DNA of 9,453 nt. Source: Bacteroidia bacterium. GTDB lineage: Bacteria > Bacteroidota > Bacteroidia > Bacteroidales > UBA12481. The notes beneath the pieces were generated by a model. That model did not search any database and was not told the origin of the DNA. It saw only the letters and a program-made list of their open reading frames with translations. Positions 6,299-9,453 of the stretch are shown in pieces. A program made the position numbers and the translations under genes. The stretch is from assembly GCA_026391235.1 (NCBI GenBank), contig JAPLDV010000595.1, positions 1-9,453 of the forward strand. Direction: 5' to 3'. The first letter of the stretch is position 1; every line of letters begins with the position of its first letter.

Positions 6299-7219
6299 AT
6301 GAAAATGTATAAACTATCAATTATTTTCATTCTTGCTTTTTGTTTAAGAACAGAAATTTTAAGCGCACAAACATTTTTTGAAGATGCAAAAGGTAAATCA
6401 TCAATAAATTTGCCTGTGGGAGGAATTATTAGAGTTAATACTTCTGACGAAAGTTTGAAGTTTGGATATTACTATAATCGTTCAGATAAAGATGTTGTAT
6501 TGGGATTAGATGCCAGCGGCAAATCTAATAACGGTTTAGCTCCGATAATTAGTAATGGGAAATTAAGCCCTGAAGCAGCTTTAAATTTCAATCTTGGTTT
6601 TAAAAATATTTCAACAGATGATTCAAATCCATCTGGATATGATTACTTAAATTTTAAAATCGGAATTGGAGCAGCAAAATATAAGCTGATTAGCGTTGAT
6701 ACTAGTTATGAGCAACAAACCAAATCAGAATCGTTTAATAAAATAAATCTCGGCCTTTCATACAATTATTACCTAAACGGAAACATGATTTTTGGTATCT
6801 ACGGAGGATATGACAAGACAAATAACATTTCCGGTTTAAGCAAATTGAAGGTAAAGGAGTCTACCTCAATATCAACTGATTCAACAGGAACAATTATAAG
6901 GACTTCAGAAGAAGAGTATACCGCCTGGAAGGGGGAACTTAAGACAATTAACCAATTTTCGCTGTTCTTTGATTATGTATACATACCTGATTTTTTAAAT
7001 AATAGAGTTGCTATATCTCTATATTCGAGAAGCAGTTTTAACAGTAGCCGTAATCAAACGAATGGAGGTTTAGGTATTTATCTTAACCAAAAAGATGAAC
7101 CATTAAAAATTGTTGGTGGTATAATCTATGAATTTGAAGACCTATTTGATGCAAAGAAAGCTGGCACTTCGGTTGGCAAGCGGGGAACTATTGGCATAGT
7201 CCTTGGATATTATTTTTAA
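6299..7219 (+). CDS. Secreted hypothetical protein, probable outer-membrane beta-barrel
   Basis: Residues 1-23 form a type I signal peptide (MKMYKLSIIFILAF ... LSA, with Q next), the 'AQ' ending common in Bacteroidota. The remaining ~283 residues are rich in short strands with alternating hydrophobic residues, separated by polar Gly/Asn/Ser turns (FKIGIGAAKYKL, INLGLSYNYYLNG, MIFGIYGGYD, FSLFFDYVYIPDF, RVAISLYSRSS, GGLGIYLNQ, IVGGIIYEFE). It ends in GIVLGYYF, with the terminal aromatic residue typical of barrels inserted by the BAM machinery. I do not recognise the family and propose no cargo. ATG 6299 is chosen over TTG 6293 and ATG 6305, since it leaves a six-base gap and a basic n-region. 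About 33% GC in a sampled line (6541-6600), unlike the flanking genes. Confidence 0.7.
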   Translation: MKMYKLSIIFILAFCLRTEILSAQTFFEDAKGKSSINLPVGGIIRVNTSDESLKFGYYYNRSDKDVVLGLDASGKSNNGLAPIISNGKLSPEAALNFNLGFKNISTDDSNPSGYDYLNFKIGIGAAKYKLISVDTSYEQQTKSESFNKINLGLSYNYYLNGNMIFGIYGGYDKTNNISGLSKLKVKESTSISTDSTGTIIRTSEEEYTAWKGELKTINQFSLFFDYVYIPDFLNNRVAISLYSRSSFNSSRNQTNGGLGIYLNQKDEPLKIVGGIIYEFEDLFDAKKAGTSVGKRGTIGIVLGYYF

Positions 7220-7343
7220 AAAAAACTTGCTACGACACGCAATATAGCCAATAAGGTTAGCCCTGATGACTGACGATTTTGTTTCAGAGGACGTATTTAA
7301 GTGCTCATGTCGCCGGATTATCTAATGCAGGATATAAAGCGGT
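7220..7343. other. Convergent intergenic spacer
   Basis: This spacer separates the converging ends of the barrel gene and the exported protein gene. I see an A/T-rich run (TTTTTAAAAAAAA) at the left edge but no stable GC hairpin that would mark a terminator. A short open stretch near the right edge reads AHVAGLSNAGYKAVYL on the plus strand and may be a decayed coding scrap. No start codon or family can be assigned to it. Confidence 0.3.
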
Positions 7344-8471
7344 TTACTTACGCTTAAGCTGCTCCCATGTCAGGTTTGATCCTACATTCGGATTAAAATT
7401 CGGGTTGTCGCTCACAATATATTCGCCGTTGTTGTTACACCAGGCGTGGTTATAACCGCTGGGCAGTTCTACTTCCCTGCCTTCAAATGGGTCGTAATAC
7501 CTGTCGATGCCCAGTGTGTTGTCGCTAAACTTTTCCGACACTTTATCATAAACACTGCCCCGGGCTTCAAACTGCTGCAGCTGTTCAGCGCTTAGCTGGT
7601 CGCTCATTTTGCTCAGCATGCGGCTGAATTCACCGACACTCTTGATCTGTTGTATTTGCTTCTGAGCCATATACTCGATCACATGACTGTACTTTGCGTA
7701 CCATAGTGGATTGAGCTTAAATGATGCGGTAATCGTCTGAAACGTTTTTGTATGGCTTTCAAGTTTGCCCTTATCACCCTTGAATGAAAAGATGTAATCA
7801 ACAAACCAGATGGTATTATGGAAGGTGCCAAACATTGACTGCACGGGAAATGTAACAGGTTCAACAACGGCATAAAACTCTTCTTCCATGGGCTGACCTT
7901 CCTTGATATAGCTTATTCTCAGTTTGGCTCCTGAGGCTCCGTATCCGCCATTCGCCTTACCGGCTCCCAAAGCCCGGGGGAGCTCAGGCAGATCTTCATC
8001 CTTTATGATCGTCAATTTCTGAAATCCTCTTCTTTCTTCAGCCAGGATGATTTTTTTCAACGCTTCCCGGGCAGTTACCGGCCTTCGCACGGTATTGCCG
8101 AAATATTTGCTGCCGGGAGGAAACATTTTCAATAGTTGAAGGTTGGTGGTCCAAAAGAAACAATGGTTGGGAAATACTTCAAACTCCTCCCTGCCTTTAG
8201 GGTTATAAACCCTGAAGGCCGTAATGGCGGGCATTGCCGGATTGTCGAGTATCCATTGCATTCCACCTTCAAATTGCCACTCGGTGGGCATGAGGAAACT
8301 GAATGCCTGTATACCCGTACCCTGTTGATCAAAATAGGTATATTTCTTCAACCGCATCAGGTTGTCGGAGACGGCTTTGGCGGGCCGGACTTGTTGCGGA
8401 AATGCATGAGTGCAAGATAAAAGGATCAGCACTAGCAGTGTCAGACGGCAGGATGGATAGATGCTTTTCAC
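7344..8471 (-). CDS. Exported protein of unknown function with a conserved-looking C-terminal motif
   Basis: The start is GTG 8471, giving a basic n-region and a hydrophobic core, then LLSC (C20) and THAFPQQ. Either signal peptidase I cleaves near A23, or LLSC acts as a lipobox and anchors it to the membrane; I cannot decide. Residues ~50-260 look like an alpha/beta globular domain (FSFLMPTEWQFEGG, 58-71, recalls secreted proteins that begin 'MPxGW'). Residues ~265-320 are helical and charged. Residues 325-371 carry YYDPFEGREVELPSGY, then HAWCNNNGEYIVSDNP and NPN..SNLTWEQL. I recall this tail in several uncharacterised bacterial secreted proteins, but no function is known to me. It stands alone, with no gene near enough to be co-transcribed. 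GC is mixed and high in places (65% in 7921-7980). Confidence 0.75.
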   Translation of the reverse strand: MKSIYPSCRLTLLVLILLSCTHAFPQQVRPAKAVSDNLMRLKKYTYFDQQGTGIQAFSFLMPTEWQFEGGMQWILDNPAMPAITAFRVYNPKGREEFEVFPNHCFFWTTNLQLLKMFPPGSKYFGNTVRRPVTAREALKKIILAEERRGFQKLTIIKDEDLPELPRALGAGKANGGYGASGAKLRISYIKEGQPMEEEFYAVVEPVTFPVQSMFGTFHNTIWFVDYIFSFKGDKGKLESHTKTFQTITASFKLNPLWYAKYSHVIEYMAQKQIQQIKSVGEFSRMLSKMSDQLSAEQLQQFEARGSVYDKVSEKFSDNTLGIDRYYDPFEGREVELPSGYNHAWCNNNGEYIVSDNPNFNPNVGSNLTWEQLKRK

Positions 8472-8490
8472 GATAATAGAATTTGAATTA

Positions 8491-8498
8491 CAAATTTA
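8491..8498 (-). promoter_or_regulatory. Candidate -7 box for the exported protein gene
   Basis: TAAATTTG on the minus strand matches TAnnTTTG exactly and ends about 20 bases before the GTG start, implying a very short leader. No well-spaced TTG -33 element accompanies it, although T-rich sequence lies upstream. Confidence 0.4.
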
Positions 8499-8557
8499 AT
8501 CAAAAGCGATCAAAAAACTATGTTCACAGGCAGGAGTAAATATCGATCCAACATAAT

Positions 8558-8932
8558 TTGCCTGAGGTAAATGCCTGTATTCAGGATTTGGATTCTGCCG
8601 GACCAACCTCGCAATTTAACGCATACAAGGGAGCTATGCTCATGAAAAAAGCAGGAATGGTGAAGGTTCCCAAAGATAAACTGAACACATTTAAATCAGG
8701 TGATATGCTGCTTGAAGCAGAGATATCCAAAGCCCCTGACAATGCCGAATTTCGCTTTTTACGATTAGTCATACAGGAAAGTGCTCCTGAAATTTTGAAC
8801 TATAATAAAAACCTGGAAGAGGATGGAAAATGCATAATTTCAAGATATAAGCAGCTGGAACCCTTTTTGCAAAACTACATTGCCCAGTATTCCAAACAGT
8901 CCAAAGTATTAAAATTAAAAAATCTTCAATAA
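8558..8932 (+). pseudogene. 5'-truncated remnant of a small exported Bacteroidota protein
   Basis: The readable frame opens only after a stop at 8537-8539 and has no ATG near its start; TTG 8558 is nominal. The 124 codons resemble the C-terminal two-thirds of a Bacteroidota family of roughly 200 residues that starts with a signal peptide. From memory the shared features are a 'GYKGA' core (here NAYKGAMLMKKAG, 21-33), an F-x-x-G-x-x-LLE element (45-53) and 'ELRFLRL.IQ..AP..L.Y' (here EFRFLRLVIQESAPEILNY, 64-82). The upstream part with the signal peptide is absent, and the adjacent bases belong to the promoter region of the divergent minus-strand gene, so there is no room for it. Very short proteins of this kind could still be translated, but I judge it a relic. 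Function of the family is unknown to me. Confidence 0.6.
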
Positions 8933-8969
8933 TACCGCATGTTTATAGTTCCGTTAGTCCTTAAGGCTA

Positions 8970-8995
8970 TTGTTAGAAGGAAACCGTTATATTTG
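8970..8995 (+). promoter_or_regulatory. Candidate Bacteroidota promoter upstream of the 3' partial gene
   Basis: TATATTTG (8988-8995) fits TAnnTTTG. A TTG (8970-8972) lies 15 bases upstream, shorter than the usual 17-21 spacing. The implied leader to the TTG start at 9119 would be about 115 bases. Confidence 0.35.
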
Positions 8996-9118
8996 CAGCA
9001 AACTAGAATTAAATGTCCGCATATATAAATAGAACTTCTGTACATTTTCTGAACGAGCCAGTTTCTAACTTACTCGTACGCATTTTGTTTGCTCACAGCA
9101 TGTTAAAGTCCTGCAGCC

Positions 9119-9453
9119 TTGAAAAAAGAAGAAACACCTCAGGATAAAAGTACATTGGAACAAATGACCCGCGAACTTTACTATGTTAAAAATAGCGATG
9201 GCACTTACGATACCTCTTTGAGCACTGGATGGGACGTAAAAAAAGAGGCGCTGGATAATGCATGGGAAGGAATACATGAACGGGTCGAAAGCGCCAGAAT
9301 AGCAGTGGAACAAGGTTTGAGAAGCCCCATTTATTATCACATGGAGAAAAGCTTAATGAGTATTTCCCTTTTGTCGTCATATATGAAATTCAGCCGGCTG
9401 CGCGTTTGGTGGCATCTGCGTCCTATGGTTTATAAAAAGCTCAATCCACATAT
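9119..9453 (+). CDS. Uncharacterised helical protein, N-terminal part (runs off window)
   Basis: An open frame from TTG 9119 reaches the window edge with 111 full codons and no stop. The in-frame stop at 9104-9106 leaves TTG as the only sensible start. The N-terminus KKEETPQDKSTLEQMTREL, followed by YYVKNSDGTYDTSLSTGWD, VKKEALDNAWEGI and RSPIYYHMEKSLM, resembles a Bacteroidota family of about 130-150 residues that I recall as uncharacterised, often ending in a short helical segment of the type 'L.KYA..F.I..EEL'. No signal peptide is present; residues 84-111 (ISLLSSYMKFSRLRVWWHLR ...) are helical and basic. The ordinary family start would be ATG, so TTG may be a substituted initiator. The end is not visible, so completeness is unknown. 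Confidence 0.65.
   Translation, partial: MKKEETPQDKSTLEQMTRELYYVKNSDGTYDTSLSTGWDVKKEALDNAWEGIHERVESARIAVEQGLRSPIYYHMEKSLMSISLLSSYMKFSRLRVWWHLRPMVYKKLNPH

Noticed and set aside
5956..6330. Minus-strand open frame over the small beta protein gene
   Set aside because: It overlaps the plus-strand pair, whose proteins show a signal peptide and strand patterning; its own translation is Ser/Phe/Ile-rich low-quality sequence.
7290..7343. Possible coding scrap AHVAGLSNAGYKAVYL before the minus-strand stop
   Set aside because: It is only about 20 codons with no start and no confident family match, so it is not reported as a gene.
9065..9380. Minus-strand open frames at the right edge
   Set aside because: They lie antisense to the partial gene from 9119, whose translation resembles a known Bacteroidota family. 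Their Cys/Phe/Ser-rich products do not look like proteins.
1..9453. CRISPR arrays, tRNA or rRNA genes, insertion sequences, integrase or attachment sites
   Set aside because: I looked for regularly spaced repeats, terminal inverted repeats with transposase coding, and structural RNA signatures, and saw none.

Overview
The window most likely comes from a Bacteroidota chromosome. Start codons mostly lack Shine-Dalgarno sequences, several signal peptides end in 'AQ' or 'FPQQ', TAnnTTTG-type -7 boxes occur, and the gene families recognised are common in that phylum. I cannot assign an order or genus. No stretch longer than 300 bases lacks a gene or gene remnant.

Layout. (1) Bases 43-693 carry a putative Imm-5-like immunity protein. 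Its last ~60 codons look like unrelated sequence, including what resembles the N-terminus of a class V aminotransferase. (2) Bases 723-3872 hold three closely spaced forward genes at about 33-40% GC: a DAK2/DegV fusion (fatty-acid kinase-like), a DUF1295 membrane protein (steroid 5-alpha-reductase/ICMT-like fold) and a PrxQ/Bcp-type peroxiredoxin. They form a plausible membrane-lipid and peroxide-defence transcription unit. (3) Bases 3874-5972 are clearly richer in GC (about 50-65% in lines I counted). They carry, on the minus strand, a wrecked sugar-ABC substrate-binding lipoprotein (frameshift plus internal deletion). Divergent from it is an intact fusion of a lipid-anchored solute-binding domain with an amino-acid ABC permease. 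Its start codon abuts two palindromes, and no ATPase gene follows.

(4) Bases 6005-7219 are AT-rich and encode a 95-residue all-beta-looking protein and a secreted, probably barrel-forming outer-membrane protein, neither recognised. (5) Bases 7344-8471 (minus) encode an exported protein of unknown function with a distinctive C-terminal motif. (6) Bases 8558-8932 hold a 5'-truncated remnant of a small exported Bacteroidota protein family. (7) Bases 9119-9453 begin an uncharacterised helical protein that runs off the window.

Overall this is a mosaic accessory region. Intact short operons are interspersed with at least three gene remnants, and GC content changes sharply at both ends of the transporter segment. 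I see no integrase, transposase, CRISPR array, tRNA or rRNA. I found no convincing new defence system. The most notable items are the apparently permuted binding-protein/permease fusion, the palindromes at its start codon, and the pattern of remnants.
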